A stretch of DNA of 64,000 nucleotides from Thalassotalea eurytherma (GTDB lineage Bacteria; Pseudomonadota; Gammaproteobacteria; Enterobacterales; Alteromonadaceae): assembly GCF_030161415.1 (NCBI RefSeq), contig NZ_BSSU01000014.1, forward strand, positions 62,001 to 126,000, read 5' to 3'. Below the pieces are notes generated by a model. The model was not told where the DNA came from, ran no database searches, and saw nothing but the letters and a program-made list of their open reading frames with translations. Positions 51,966-62,835 of this stretch are shown here, piece by piece; position 1 is the first letter of the stretch; each line of letters begins with the position of its first letter. Position numbers and translations under genes: made by a program.

Positions 51966-53016
51966 CTTCACCGTCAATTAATCGCTCAGCACCTCGCACC
52001 GCAATCGCGTCTCCAGCGCTGACTTCACCCTCAATGCTGACCCGTTCAGGCGTACCTGCACCAACGATGACAGGAAAACGCTTTATCGTATTGTCTTCGC
52101 TCACTTTGACAACATAAACACCGTTTTTGCGTAGAATTAAAGCGTCTCGATGAACAGTTAAACTTAGCTTTGTTTCTTGAACAGGGATCGTCACTTTAAC
52201 CAGTTGACCTGCTGCCCAAACATGATTGAGCTCTTCAGGAATAAGGATACGCACCTCAACCGTTTGAGAGCGCGAGTCTGCGCTGGGGATAATCGCGTTG
52301 ATTTTCGCTTGGATCGACTGGTCATCTGCACTTAATGTTAACTCGTTACCGCGGCGCAAAAATGCTAAATACTTTACCGGTACATAAACATGGGCTTCAA
52401 GGTTGGTCGTGTCCAAAAATCTCAACAAGGTATCACTGCGATTCACATCGCTACCTGCGCGCATCAATCGCTCAGTGACAACACCTTGAAAAGGTGCTTT
52501 AACGGTTGCTCTGGCAAGCTGATCTTCAATTTGCTTTAATTTAAGTTGAGCGATTTCATGATCTGACATAGCCAATTCATACTGTGAGCGTTGCTGATCA
52601 AGCTGAAATTGCGATGTAGCATTGGTTTTCTTTAACTGCTCAAGGCGACTCACTTCATTTTTAAGATATCGCATATTTATTTCAGCACGTTTAATTTGTG
52701 CTTTTTGTTCTGCAAGTCTAAGTTGTAGTGGCAAGGTATCCATTTCAATTAACGTGTCGCCAAGTTGAACAAAATCGCCCGGTTGCGCTATTTTGTCAAT
52801 ACGACCATTAACACCTGCTGTAATTGGAATATGCGTACGTGATTCAACAGTGCCCATAAATACAGACGTTGCAGGAAGCACCATTTCCGTTACTTTATCT
52901 ATTTTTACAGGCTTTTTCGGCGCCTCTGCCGCATAACTGATTTGACTTAGCACACTACCGATAAGTAAACCCAAGGCTAAGAATCTATTCATACTGATCT
53001 TATTTGTTTTCATCAT
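51949..53016 (-). CDS. RND efflux periplasmic adaptor 2 (HlyD/MFP family)
   Basis: The protein is 355 residues with an N-terminal signal (about 10-30, LALGLLIGSVLSQISYAAEA), split lipoyl halves (GRIDKIAQPGDFVQLGDTL and ATVKAPFQGVVTERLMRAGS), a coiled-coil hairpin (about 95-165) and a C-terminal beta domain. It follows its permease with a 7-base gap. The adaptor-after-permease order differs from the pump at 14-19 kb. Two ATGs are adjacent at the start; either may be used. Confidence 0.88.
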   Translation of the reverse strand: MMKTNKISMNRFLALGLLIGSVLSQISYAAEAPKKPVKIDKVTEMVLPATSVFMGTVESRTHIPITAGVNGRIDKIAQPGDFVQLGDTLIEMDTLPLQLRLAEQKAQIKRAEINMRYLKNEVSRLEQLKKTNATSQFQLDQQRSQYELAMSDHEIAQLKLKQIEDQLARATVKAPFQGVVTERLMRAGSDVNRSDTLLRFLDTTNLEAHVYVPVKYLAFLRRGNELTLSADDQSIQAKINAIIPSADSRSQTVEVRILIPEELNHVWAAGQLVKVTIPVQETKLSLTVHRDALILRKNGVYVVKVSEDNTIKRFPVIVGAGTPERVSIEGEVSAGDAIAVRGAERLIDGEEVIIQ

Positions 53017-53023
53017 TGTTTCC

Positions 53024-56000
53024 TTAGCTATTGCTAACTTGTTTGGCTCTTTGAGGTGTTAGGTGAGTCACGTTATTTGATTGCTTAACCGTGCTTTCAC
53101 CGATGCGCAGTAAACTTGGAAATAGCACTAAAGTGAAAATAGCGCTGACCAACATACCACCGACAATTACGGCGGCTAATCCACGGTATATTTCACTGCC
53201 AACACCCGGCATTAGCATCAACGGCAACATGCCAAATAAACTCGTTAATGTACTCATATAAACGGGGCGAGCACGAATGCTTACTGCTTCTGCAACAGCT
53301 TGAGTGCGTGTTTTACCTACGCGTTCAGATTGACGGGTTTGATCAACAAGTAAAATAGCGTTGTTAACAACCAGTCCTAGCAAAATAATAAAGCCAATCA
53401 TGGTCAATAAATCGAGCGACTGGTAGGCAAAGAGATTGAGTACATTGAGCGCTAAAACACCACCAGCTAATGCCATTGGCATAACAAGTAACACCAATAA
53501 GCTATCTTTTGCTGATTTAAATAACGCCGTCATTAATAGAAATAAAATACACAGTGCCAATGCAAAATTAGTAATCATATCGGTTATTGCAGATGACATT
53601 TTATTAGCATTACCACTAAGCAAAATGGAAGCGTCTGCGGTTAGAGCCTCGTTCATTTTAGGTAAAACTTTGTCGTTTAGCATTGCCAAGGCCTCTTCCA
53701 AAGACATAGTCGCTGGTGGCGAGACTTGTATCGACACTGTACGTTTACCATCAACACGGCGAAGTTGTGTCGGACCTGCCGTACGGACAATCTCTGTTAA
53801 CTCACCAATTGTTTGAATGCCAGCTAATGGCGAATAGATAGGTAATGATGCGAGTTCATCTGGTGAATTCCATTGTGTGCCTCGCAAAATGACATTAACT
53901 CGGTCGTTACCGTCAAAATATTCATTAATAAATAACCCGCTCGTATAGGCTCTGACAGCATTAGCAACATCATAGCGAGTTAATCCTGCTTGGGTAATTC
54001 GTCGATCATCGGGAATAAGCTGTAATTCTGGCTCAGATAAGGTAAGGCCAGGAATTGGGAATGCCGTTGTCGCAGGCATATGTTGGTTAATTTCCTGTAA
54101 ACCTATACCAGCTACTTTCATGAGTTGTTCGATATCTGCACCTTTAATATCAACATCAATGGTGCGTCCATTACCACCACCAGACACATTGATCATTGAC
54201 CCCCTAAATAGAAAAACTTGGGTATCAGGCACATCATTTAATACTTGCGTGCGCACAATATTCATCAATTCTTCTACGCGTGTGGGATCGTCGGCATAAA
54301 TAAATCCGCCGGTGCTACCTGCACCAAACGAGTAAAAGTTATAACTTTTAATTTTAGGCTTTTGTTCACCAGACAAATATGGTGCAAGACGCGCTTTTAC
54401 AACGTTTGCCATTTCATGCTCAATAAAGTCGACATTACCACCTGGCGGCATGTTTAAACTAAAAAAGAAGCCGTCAATTGGTGCTCTCGGCATGAAGTCA
54501 GTTTTTGGCAGCATCAGTGACGTTACCACTAATGAACCACCAACGAGTAACACGATCCAACTTGTCCGTTTGATAGATGAGTCTGTTAATCGCATCACCA
54601 ATTTTGTTAGCTTTTCCCAATAGCGGGCAAACGGATCGGTAATCGAATCTTCTTTTAACCAGTATTTACTCGCAATGGGTAAAACGGTGATCGCTGAAAC
54701 AAGTGAAGCAATTACCGCAATCGATAAAGTTAATGCTAAATCAGAGAATAGTTGGCCTTCTATGCCAGCCATAAACAAGATAGGTAAAAAGATAGCAACA
54801 CTTGTTGCCGTTGAGGCGAATAAAGCACCAGAGACCTGCAATGCTCCGCGTAACACAGCTTTATGGTTATCTAACCCTTTGGCTCGTAACCTTACAATAT
54901 TCTCTTGTACAATAATTGCGGCATCGAGCACTAATCCAACAGAGAATGCTAAACCAGCTAACGAAATCACATTTAAGCTTCGATCAAACACGCTTAACGC
55001 GACAAAGGACACCATTAACGAAATTGGTATAGTTGTCGCAATAATCAATGTTGTTTTCATACCGCGTAAAAACAACCATAAAATACCAAGCGCAAGTACC
55101 ACACCTAAACCCAAGTTATTTTTAACTAAGCTCAAGGCATTGCGAATATGTACAGACGAGTCAAAACTTAAATCGATTGTTAAGCCAGCTGCCTTGAGTG
55201 GTCCTTCATTGAGCTCTTTAATAGCAATGTTAATTTCATCTAATAGTGCCACGGTGTTAGCATCATTTTGACGTTTCAACGTAAAATAATAAGAAGGTTG
55301 GCCACTACGTAAATTGAAACCAAAGCGATCGACTAAGGTGTTTTCTACCGTTGCGATATCTTTAAGATAAATTGGGCGGTTCCCCGAATAACCAACAATC
55401 ATTTGAGTAAGGTTATCAACACCAAATTGTCCAGAAAATCTGACCGTGTATTGACGTCGACCAACATCGGCAACCCCACCAGAAACATCATTCGCTCTTG
55501 AAATCGTATTACTCAATTGGCCAATTGTAATACCTAAGGAAGCTGCACGTAATGGGTCAAAAGTAATACGCAATTCTCGTGGTCGATGTGACGCAAGATT
55601 TACTTGCCCCATGCCAGAAATTCTTGCAAACCTTGGTTGCACAACATCTTCAATCAACTTTTGATAGGCACCAAGATCTTCGGTTGGATTACCGGGCAAG
55701 GTTTTAATCATTAAAGAAGCTGTATTAGGACCGCCTCGTCCGCCACCTTGAGAAACAACCGGCTCTATGGCATCTAACGGTAAAGGAGGCGCTTGGTTAA
55801 GATTATTGATCACATCAAGCATCGCCTTTTGCATATCGGCACCAACATCGAACGTTAGGGTAATATTACCAAAGCCTCTTGATACAGTTGTCGTGACCTT
55901 ATTAACTCCCTGAGTATTTTTAACAACATTTTCTATCGGTTCAATAATCACCGATTCCATTTCTTCCGGCGCAGCACTTCGCCAGCCAACGGAAATTGTG

Positions 56001-56134
56001 ATTTGTGGTTGTTCAATATCAGGTGTCAATTGGATAGGCAATTTATAAACACTTAACATGCCAAAAATGACGATAAGCGCAACGATCACAAGGACTGCTG
56101 CAGGGTTCTTTAATGCATTACGTGTTAGGTTCAT
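53024..56134 (-). CDS. RND efflux transporter permease 2
   Basis: This is a 1036-residue inner-membrane pump with 12 helices. TM4 has SVGLVLDAAIIVQEN (about 400) with a single aspartate in place of the paired DD of AcrB, as in many MexF/CusA-unlike environmental RND pumps. The N-terminal LTRNALKNPAAVLVIVALIVIFGMLSVYKLPIQLTPD is typical. It is first in the operon. Clearly different from the 14 kb permease, so this is not a recent duplicate. Confidence 0.9.
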   Translation of the reverse strand: MNLTRNALKNPAAVLVIVALIVIFGMLSVYKLPIQLTPDIEQPQITISVGWRSAAPEEMESVIIEPIENVVKNTQGVNKVTTTVSRGFGNITLTFDVGADMQKAMLDVINNLNQAPPLPLDAIEPVVSQGGGRGGPNTASLMIKTLPGNPTEDLGAYQKLIEDVVQPRFARISGMGQVNLASHRPRELRITFDPLRAASLGITIGQLSNTISRANDVSGGVADVGRRQYTVRFSGQFGVDNLTQMIVGYSGNRPIYLKDIATVENTLVDRFGFNLRSGQPSYYFTLKRQNDANTVALLDEINIAIKELNEGPLKAAGLTIDLSFDSSVHIRNALSLVKNNLGLGVVLALGILWLFLRGMKTTLIIATTIPISLMVSFVALSVFDRSLNVISLAGLAFSVGLVLDAAIIVQENIVRLRAKGLDNHKAVLRGALQVSGALFASTATSVAIFLPILFMAGIEGQLFSDLALTLSIAVIASLVSAITVLPIASKYWLKEDSITDPFARYWEKLTKLVMRLTDSSIKRTSWIVLLVGGSLVVTSLMLPKTDFMPRAPIDGFFFSLNMPPGGNVDFIEHEMANVVKARLAPYLSGEQKPKIKSYNFYSFGAGSTGGFIYADDPTRVEELMNIVRTQVLNDVPDTQVFLFRGSMINVSGGGNGRTIDVDIKGADIEQLMKVAGIGLQEINQHMPATTAFPIPGLTLSEPELQLIPDDRRITQAGLTRYDVANAVRAYTSGLFINEYFDGNDRVNVILRGTQWNSPDELASLPIYSPLAGIQTIGELTEIVRTAGPTQLRRVDGKRTVSIQVSPPATMSLEEALAMLNDKVLPKMNEALTADASILLSGNANKMSSAITDMITNFALALCILFLLMTALFKSAKDSLLVLLVMPMALAGGVLALNVLNLFAYQSLDLLTMIGFIILLGLVVNNAILLVDQTRQSERVGKTRTQAVAEAVSIRARPVYMSTLTSLFGMLPLMLMPGVGSEIYRGLAAVIVGGMLVSAIFTLVLFPSLLRIGESTVKQSNNVTHLTPQRAKQVSNS

Positions 56135-56240
56135 AAACGCCTCATAACACTATTCCTGTTGTTATTGGCGACAGAGTATAAAGACAGTATTAAAAATAAG
56201 GGTATTGGATAGGGTAGAGCGCAGTTTATCTGCGACAAAA

Positions 56241-56273
56241 TGGCACTTTGAAATAAATATTAACAAAGTGCCA
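56241..56273 (-). terminator. Hairpin after the tldD/VF530 unit
   Basis: TGGCACTTTG / CAAAGTGCCA is a perfect 10-bp stem with a 13-base loop, 24 bases past the VF530 stop, followed on the minus strand by TTTT. It separates the rng-tldD cluster from the RND operon. Confidence 0.6.
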
Positions 56274-56296
56274 CATTTTGATACGACTTTTAGCTA

Positions 56297-56545
56297 TTAG
56301 TCGTCAATTTTAGGCCATTGAAAACCATGAAAGGTATCCAAGTATAGTGTTTCTACTTTTTCTCGCGCCCAAGGCGTTTTTCTTAAAAAAGCTAAACTTG
56401 ATTTGATTGACGGATCATATTGAAAACATCTTATATCGACGTTATCAGCCATTTTTTGCCAACCAATTTCTGCCACTAACTTCTCTAACATCACTTTGAG
56501 TGTAACGCCATGAAGTGGATTATTAGGCTGGCTTTGTGTGGTCAT
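56297..56545 (-). CDS. VF530-family DNA-binding protein (DUF2132)
   Basis: This 82-residue protein has the family pattern [21 protein letters not shown], then [29 protein letters not shown]. The Vibrio fischeri member has a SAP-like DNA-binding fold. Its ATG directly follows the tldD stop with no gap, so it is read as the last gene of the cluster. Its cellular role is unknown. Confidence 0.85.
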   Translation of the reverse strand: MTTQSQPNNPLHGVTLKVMLEKLVAEIGWQKMADNVDIRCFQYDPSIKSSLAFLRKTPWAREKVETLYLDTFHGFQWPKIDD

Positions 56546-57988
56546 TTATTGCGTACCACCAATTGTCATTTCATCAATTTTTAATGTCGGCTGACCAACA
56601 CCAACAGGAACACTTTGACCGTCTTTACCACAAACACCAACACCTGCATCAAGCGATAAATCATTACCAACCATTGATACTTTTTTCATTGATTCAGGGC
56701 CACTACCAATTAACGTAGCGCCTTTCACTGGTGATGTTATTTCACCATCTTCAATCAAGTAAGCTTCAGCACTAGTAAAAACAAATTTACCTGATGTGAT
56801 ATCAACTTGTCCGCCAGCAAAGTTTGGCGCATAAATGCCCTTTTTAACTGACTTAATAATGTCTTTAGGATCATGTTCGCCAGGTAACATATAAGTATTA
56901 GTCATGCGAGGCATCGGCAAGTGAGCGTATGACTCTCGACGTCCATTACCTGTTGGCTCAACGCCCATTAATTTAGCATTATGCTTATCTTGCATGTAAC
57001 CTTTCAAAATGCCTTTTTCGATAAGTACATTATATTTGGCTGGCGTACCTTCATCATCAATATTTAATGAGCCTCGACGATTTGCCAATGTACCATCGTC
57101 GACGATGGTACAAAGCTCTGAAGCGACTTGCTTACCGACTAACCCAGAAAACGCAGAAGAGCCTTTACGATTAAAGTCGCCTTCTAAGCCATGACCTACG
57201 GCTTCATGCAATAATACTCCAGGCCAGCCAGCACCAAGTACAACGGGGAATGTACCTGCTGGTGCTGCAATAGCAACAAGGTTAACTAAAGCTTGACGCA
57301 CAGCTTCCTCGGCATAATGTAAGTATCGAGCTTTGTCGCCTTCAGCTTCAAAGAAATAGCTATAATCGGTACGTGCGCCACCACCTGAACTACCACGCTC
57401 ACGCTTGCCGTTATCTTCAACTAAGACGGAACAATTCAAACGAACAAGCGGGCGAATATCGGTTGCGTAAGTACCATCAGTTGCAGCGACTAATACTTTT
57501 TCATATACGCCACTCAAACTAACAATAACTTGAGAAACACGCTTATCAACCGCGCGGGCATGAGCTTCAACTTCATGCATTAAATTGATTTTTTGCTCTT
57601 GACTCAAACTGCCTAAAGGATCAATGCCGTCAAAAATTTTCGTATGACTAACAGTAGAGAATGCCTTCACACTGCCATTTTGATTCGCTAGTGCAATACC
57701 CTTAGCTGCGTCTGCCGCCTTAGTAATTGCCATTGCTGAGATATCATCAGAGTAGGCAAATCCAGTTTTTTCACCGGTAATCGCTCTAACACCAACACCT
57801 TGCTCAATATTGTAAGAGCCTTCTTTAACAATGCCGTCTTCTAACATCCATGATTCATGTTGACTCGATTGAAAGTAGAGATCGGCAAAATCAACATTAC
57901 GATCAACGATACGATTTAATGTTTGTTGTAAAAAGCCTTGATCAAGTTGGCTTTGGACTAATAATTCTTGTTCAACAATATTGGTCAT
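56546..57988 (-). CDS. tldD: Metalloprotease TldD
   Basis: This 480-residue subunit of the TldD/TldE protease cleaves unfolded peptides, including microcin B17 leader and CcdA in E. coli. The zinc motif [11 protein letters not shown] gives H261, E262 and H265, as in active TldD. The C-terminal [26 protein letters not shown] and [22 protein letters not shown] are characteristic. The partner tldE/pmbA is not in the window. The start overlaps the nitrilase stop (ATGA). Confidence 0.96.
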   Translation of the reverse strand: MTNIVEQELLVQSQLDQGFLQQTLNRIVDRNVDFADLYFQSSQHESWMLEDGIVKEGSYNIEQGVGVRAITGEKTGFAYSDDISAMAITKAADAAKGIALANQNGSVKAFSTVSHTKIFDGIDPLGSLSQEQKINLMHEVEAHARAVDKRVSQVIVSLSGVYEKVLVAATDGTYATDIRPLVRLNCSVLVEDNGKRERGSSGGGARTDYSYFFEAEGDKARYLHYAEEAVRQALVNLVAIAAPAGTFPVVLGAGWPGVLLHEAVGHGLEGDFNRKGSSAFSGLVGKQVASELCTIVDDGTLANRRGSLNIDDEGTPAKYNVLIEKGILKGYMQDKHNAKLMGVEPTGNGRRESYAHLPMPRMTNTYMLPGEHDPKDIIKSVKKGIYAPNFAGGQVDITSGKFVFTSAEAYLIEDGEITSPVKGATLIGSGPESMKKVSMVGNDLSLDAGVGVCGKDGQSVPVGVGQPTLKIDEMTIGGTQ

Positions 57989-58821
57989 TTAATTAACTCA
58001 GTTTTGAATCTGTTGTGTGTATTAACGGGCATTGCTTGTCGTATACTGTTTATGCTTTCAACATCAACATCAAGGGTTATGCTCCCTTCACCTTCGGCGA
58101 GACATGCTTTTATTTCTCCCCAGGGAGTAATTATCATTGAATGTCCCCATGTTTCACGTCCATTAGCATGGCAACCTTGTTGACCTGCAGCGAGAATAAA
58201 ACACTGATTTTCAATGGCTCTAGCTTGTAATAAAGGTTGCCAATGAGCTTTACCCGTCACCTGTGTAAATGCAGCTGGCACAGTAATAATATCAACGCCT
58301 TGCTTAGTTAACGCGCGATATAGCTCTGGAAAGCGCAAATCATAACATACTGTCAGCCCTAAGTTAGCAAAAGGTAGATTGACAGCAGTAATAGATTGCC
58401 CAGCTTGCGTGTATTTTGACTCTAGGTAATTCTTTTCACTGTCTTGCACAGCGACATCAAACAGATGAATTTTGTCATAATGTGACAATATTTGCCCTTG
58501 GGGACTAAAGACATAACTCCTATTAAGGAATTTTTCACCGTTAATATCTAATTTAGGTATCGTACCTGCAACTAAATAAACGCTATGTTTAGCGGCTAAT
58601 TCAGCCAGCGCGTCTACTAAATAGTTTTGGCCACTATCAATTGAATTTTGTGCAAGCTCTAATTGTTGAGAATCACGCCCACCGAAAAATAAGCAACACT
58701 CAGGTAACAATACGATATGCTCTGGATCTTTTTCAAGCCCAGCGAGCAGCGCGTCTATTTGGCTAAGGTTTTTCTCAACATCAGGTACTGAGCATAATTG
58801 AATTGCAGACAACTTAGCCAC
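57985..58821 (-). CDS. Carbon-nitrogen hydrolase (Nit1/deaminated glutathione amidase-like)
   Basis: This 278-residue nitrilase-superfamily amidase has the catalytic triad E41 (LLPECC), K117 (YDKIHLFDV) and C159 ([12 protein letters not shown]). The [11 protein letters not shown] wording is that of the Nit1/Nit2 branch, for which hydrolysis of deaminated glutathione is the known metabolite-repair reaction. It sits between yhdP and tldD, a conserved position, overlapping yhdP by 8 bases and tldD by 4. Confidence 0.9.
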   Translation of the reverse strand: MAKLSAIQLCSVPDVEKNLSQIDALLAGLEKDPEHIVLLPECCLFFGGRDSQQLELAQNSIDSGQNYLVDALAELAAKHSVYLVAGTIPKLDINGEKFLNRSYVFSPQGQILSHYDKIHLFDVAVQDSEKNYLESKYTQAGQSITAVNLPFANLGLTVCYDLRFPELYRALTKQGVDIITVPAAFTQVTGKAHWQPLLQARAIENQCFILAAGQQGCHANGRETWGHSMIITPWGEIKACLAEGEGSITLDVDVESINSIRQAMPVNTHNRFKTELIK

Positions 58822-61800
58822 CTACGCCTCCATCACCACGGCTGTCGATTTTGTCTTTAATTTCAAAATCATTGCGCATCTTAGGTAGTGGCGTAACGTC
58901 ACCAGGAAGCTTTTCTAGTGATTGCGGCTTTTCTGGCACTTGAGGTTCAGGCGGCTGTTCAACTATTTGTGGTGGTGTCGAACGTCCGACACTAATGTTG
59001 GTATTCTTTTTATCAACCTGAACAAGGTTCGGTTCATCAATGGTTCCTGAGAGTACAAACTTAAACTCTTGTACTACCGTAGAAGTAATAACTTCATCAA
59101 TCGCGATACCCGCTAAGAAAGTAACTGGGTTTAATGTCGCTATCCACGCTAAAGCAGGCAAACTTGATGTTAAATTTGGCTTATATCGCATTTCATAATC
59201 AAGCTCTTGAGCAACAAGATCAGTATTACCTTTAACAGATAGATCCCCAGCAGAGCCTTTCATTCGAACATTGTCGGTATACACTACGCCCTGTTCAACA
59301 TGTAAATCACCTTTAATCGAGCTGTAGAACATACCATCAGAAAAGATATCTCTAAAATCTAGCGTTAACTTTCGAACCAAGGACTGCAAACTAAGTACAG
59401 AAAAAAGCTTAGCGCCCTTTTCACTTACATCTGCAACATAACCATCATCAAACGTAACCTTCAAATCACCGTTTAAATTAGCTAAATCAAAACTCGTTGG
59501 GCTGCCTAACCAGTTAATTTCATAATCAGCCTTCATACCGGAATCTTTGATTGCAGAAACCACGTCTAACCGGCCAAGCTCTGACTCTAAGTCGTTGACC
59601 TTTAGGTTGCCAATAATTTGTGTACTAGAATAATCATCTTGCAACAGCCACTGCCCATTGAACTTGGCCGTCATACCATCACGCTGCGCTACAAAGTTCT
59701 TTAACGCGATAACAACATCGTTCTCTCGTTCAATTTCAAAGTCGATTGTTCCTAAATCTAACATGCCAAATCGACAACTATCACAATGCACTTTCATCGG
59801 AGGCATACCTTCGAAGATATCGCGCTCTTCATGAACTGAGTTTATCGCTTGCTCAATCTTAAATTGTCCGGAATTGGCAATAACATCTTCTACTTCTTCA
59901 GCAACATCAGATTGAGTTGGCATATTTAAGAAATCAATGTTTACGTCGACTCCTTGCTCGTACCAATCTGGGTAAAACTTGACTTGGCTACGACCTTCTT
60001 TCGCGTTTAACTGTAGCAGCCACCAATTTGTTTTATCGAAGATGTTAAAAGACACATCAGTTATCGTATGTCCCCATAAATCAAGATTAGTGATTGTGCC
60101 TCGAATTCGTTCAGGCGTTTCAATGAGTCGGTGAGCCCTATCAACATATTGTGCTTCAACATCAGCTCTTGACGCGATGATGTCCCGGACAAATGGCTGC
60201 CATTGCGTAAACTCAGCATTTTCGAGTTTAGTTGTAATGTGAAAGCCATCGGTTGGCAACATCATTTTCTCTTCACCTAAGACTAAGTGTGCCCGATTAA
60301 AACTCACTGTTTCATGACTTAGTGCACCGAAGAAACTTAAGTTATTACCAAGAAAAGCATCAACCGTAGAATTATTGTTGTCACCTTTAGCTGTAAGGGT
60401 AAGAGGTCGTGTTTGCTCAGCTTCAACATGATAAGGAGCTGGGAATGACAGTTGACTACCTTCGAGGTTTGAATCGGCTGTTAACTGATAATTGAAAGCA
60501 CCACCATCAACATTAAATAGTTCTAATTTACCTTGCCAAGCTAATGCGCCAGCCATATATGCCTGAATGGAAGTAGGCACCTCATTATGCCAATGCTCTT
60601 GTACCCATTTAGCCGAGATGTCGATCGTTGTTTGATAAAAGTTCTCTTTTTTGTCGCCAACTACCGCAAGTGTCAATGGTTTATCTCGCCAAAGTAAATC
60701 AAGCTTATCGACAACAATATCATCATTGCTAAAACTTAATTTACCATTCACCTTACTAAACAACATATTTGGCTGCTGTAGCTCAACCCTATTATCGACA
60801 AAGAAAACATCACCACTTGCGATAACACTTTTTGTATCCTTTAATGGCAAATGCAAATTAAAAGTACCTGAAACAGGCTGATTAATTGTGATTTGGTCTA
60901 ACACTTTCGCGACACTATTTTCTAGCGGACTATTTGCCAGTAACTGATGAATATCAGTCGGCTGTTGTTGATCAATAACGGCATCAACTTCCAAAATACT
61001 AGCACCTTTAAGTTGATCAATTCGGGCAACAACCTGATCAACATTAAGCCCAGTTAAATCACCACCACGCGTAGTGATCGTCATACTGTTATTGGTGAAA
61101 TCCAACTGAGCATCAAGAGCTTTAATCGCTGGCCAGTTTTTATCGAATTTAAAGGTTGCGTCTTTTAAATCGGCATGAACGCTAAAAATACCTTCATGAT
61201 GATTAAAAGGGAAATCCTCAAACTTACCTTGATAAATAACCGTTGCTTGTGGGATGTTCCCGGAAATAATGCCAGACTCTAAATACCCGACTAGATTTGT
61301 GGTCATTTTTTTCAATGGGTAATAATAACGCGCATTGGCGGCATCAATGTTTTTTGCTTTCGCAAATAAGGCCATACTCGGCGCTTCATCTTTTGGTAAA
61401 CGAATAAAGATATCACCATCAACATCGAGCTCACTAGAGAGAAGCTTAAGTTGATTAATTTTTACGTCCACGCCTTGATCATGATGCGCGATTTGAATAT
61501 CTGAAGATAACGCTTGATATGGAATTGGACGGTAAAAACCGTCTTTAAAATCAATTGTGCTGTCACTGCCGCTTAAGGTAATTGCGGTTTGGTTTTCCTG
61601 GTGGGCAATGCTAGCGTAAAGATTACTTGTGCCAGGAATACCACCGGAAAAATCATTACGAAAAGATTCAACATCTGCGACGAGCGAAAGTATGCCGTCA
61701 TACTTAACATAGGTGTCTGTAATCACGCCTTTCGGTGATAAATCAGCGATTAACTTTTGTGTTGATGCATTCCCTGAAAATAGAGACGCGACAGTGGCTG

Positions 61801-62833
61801 CACCAGCGACATCAATTGCTGAGATATAACTAAATACAGTTTCCTTTTGGGCTTCAAGATAAAAGGCAATAGGCTGATGCACTTTGTCATTTGTTTGCCA
61901 TTGGATATTATTTGAAGCGAAATCGAATTGTCTACGTGTTTCATTATAGTGACCTACAACTTGACCGCCCTCAATAACCAATTTTTGTGACTGTCCTTGA
62001 GATTGCCAAGACAATTCACTATTAACCAATTCAATTTGCAGTAAATCTGATACGCCATTACTAATGGTATGCCAAATTTGAAAGTTAATATGCGAGTCGA
62101 CTTCATCTGTTTCAATAGACAACACACGGTTTAGCCAAGGTGTTACATTGATATTATTCGCTTCAACGTATGCTTGTCCGGATATCGAGTTAATATCGTC
62201 ACCAACAAGATTTAGCTGCAGCCTTAGATTGTTTGAAGAAACACCATCAACAATGATTTCCCCTTCACCTTTGTGATTAATACCTATATTTTGCCAGCGA
62301 AATTTTTCTATAATTAATGAACGCTGTATTCCTTTTTCAGTCACAAGGATTCGACTATCTGATAGGGCAACGTGAGGAATTTGCGTTAGAAAGATATCAG
62401 CGATAACTTCAATGACTTCACTGACACTTGCTCTAGATTCACTTCGCTCGATTAATTCTGGCTCTAAAGAGGTGGTTAAGCCTTTTATATCAAATTGGCT
62501 AGATACGACTTTTTGATTAAGTATACTTTTCCAAAAATCGAGCTCAAAGCCAAAGTTTTCAACCTTAATGACTAGCCCCTGCATCTCAACCAATTTTACA
62601 TTTTGTGCTACCATCGTTGGGCCAGTGCCTGACCAGCCTATCGTTAAATTACCAATTTCAATATTGGCGTTATAGTGCTCGTTTATATAATCTTGTAATT
62701 CAACACGGTAGTTATCCGCATAAGGCAATAGCAAGCGAGCACTTGATAGCAAAACGGCAAAAAGCACTAAAAATACGGCTATTACTTTAAATAGCCGATT
62801 TAGCCAGCGGTTAAGTATTCTAGAGCCACTCAT
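58814..62833 (-). CDS. yhdP: YhdP, AsmA-like envelope phospholipid-transport protein
   Basis: This is a 1339-residue protein with one N-terminal membrane helix (about 15-33, LFKVIAVFLVLFAVLLSSARLLL) and a very long periplasmic beta-rich region, matching the DUF3971/AsmA-like family. In E. coli YhdP works with TamB and YdbH to carry phospholipids to the outer membrane. The C-terminal AsmA-like part (GDLKVTFDDGYVADVSEKGAKLFSVLSLQSL) is well kept, and the tail is proline-rich. It starts 2 bases after the rng stop. Confidence 0.92.
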   Translation of the reverse strand: MSGSRILNRWLNRLFKVIAVFLVLFAVLLSSARLLLPYADNYRVELQDYINEHYNANIEIGNLTIGWSGTGPTMVAQNVKLVEMQGLVIKVENFGFELDFWKSILNQKVVSSQFDIKGLTTSLEPELIERSESRASVSEVIEVIADIFLTQIPHVALSDSRILVTEKGIQRSLIIEKFRWQNIGINHKGEGEIIVDGVSSNNLRLQLNLVGDDINSISGQAYVEANNINVTPWLNRVLSIETDEVDSHINFQIWHTISNGVSDLLQIELVNSELSWQSQGQSQKLVIEGGQVVGHYNETRRQFDFASNNIQWQTNDKVHQPIAFYLEAQKETVFSYISAIDVAGAATVASLFSGNASTQKLIADLSPKGVITDTYVKYDGILSLVADVESFRNDFSGGIPGTSNLYASIAHQENQTAITLSGSDSTIDFKDGFYRPIPYQALSSDIQIAHHDQGVDVKINQLKLLSSELDVDGDIFIRLPKDEAPSMALFAKAKNIDAANARYYYPLKKMTTNLVGYLESGIISGNIPQATVIYQGKFEDFPFNHHEGIFSVHADLKDATFKFDKNWPAIKALDAQLDFTNNSMTITTRGGDLTGLNVDQVVARIDQLKGASILEVDAVIDQQQPTDIHQLLANSPLENSVAKVLDQITINQPVSGTFNLHLPLKDTKSVIASGDVFFVDNRVELQQPNMLFSKVNGKLSFSNDDIVVDKLDLLWRDKPLTLAVVGDKKENFYQTTIDISAKWVQEHWHNEVPTSIQAYMAGALAWQGKLELFNVDGGAFNYQLTADSNLEGSQLSFPAPYHVEAEQTRPLTLTAKGDNNNSTVDAFLGNNLSFFGALSHETVSFNRAHLVLGEEKMMLPTDGFHITTKLENAEFTQWQPFVRDIIASRADVEAQYVDRAHRLIETPERIRGTITNLDLWGHTITDVSFNIFDKTNWWLLQLNAKEGRSQVKFYPDWYEQGVDVNIDFLNMPTQSDVAEEVEDVIANSGQFKIEQAINSVHEERDIFEGMPPMKVHCDSCRFGMLDLGTIDFEIERENDVVIALKNFVAQRDGMTAKFNGQWLLQDDYSSTQIIGNLKVNDLESELGRLDVVSAIKDSGMKADYEINWLGSPTSFDLANLNGDLKVTFDDGYVADVSEKGAKLFSVLSLQSLVRKLTLDFRDIFSDGMFYSSIKGDLHVEQGVVYTDNVRMKGSAGDLSVKGNTDLVAQELDYEMRYKPNLTSSLPALAWIATLNPVTFLAGIAIDEVITSTVVQEFKFVLSGTIDEPNLVQVDKKNTNISVGRSTPPQIVEQPPEPQVPEKPQSLEKLPGDVTPLPKMRNDFEIKDKIDSRGDGGVGG

Positions 62834-62835
62834 AC

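Noticed and set aside
54675-55271. 198-codon open frame on the plus strand
   Set aside because: It lies antisense inside the RND permease gene, has no ribosome site and looks like a low-complexity shadow of membrane-helix codons.
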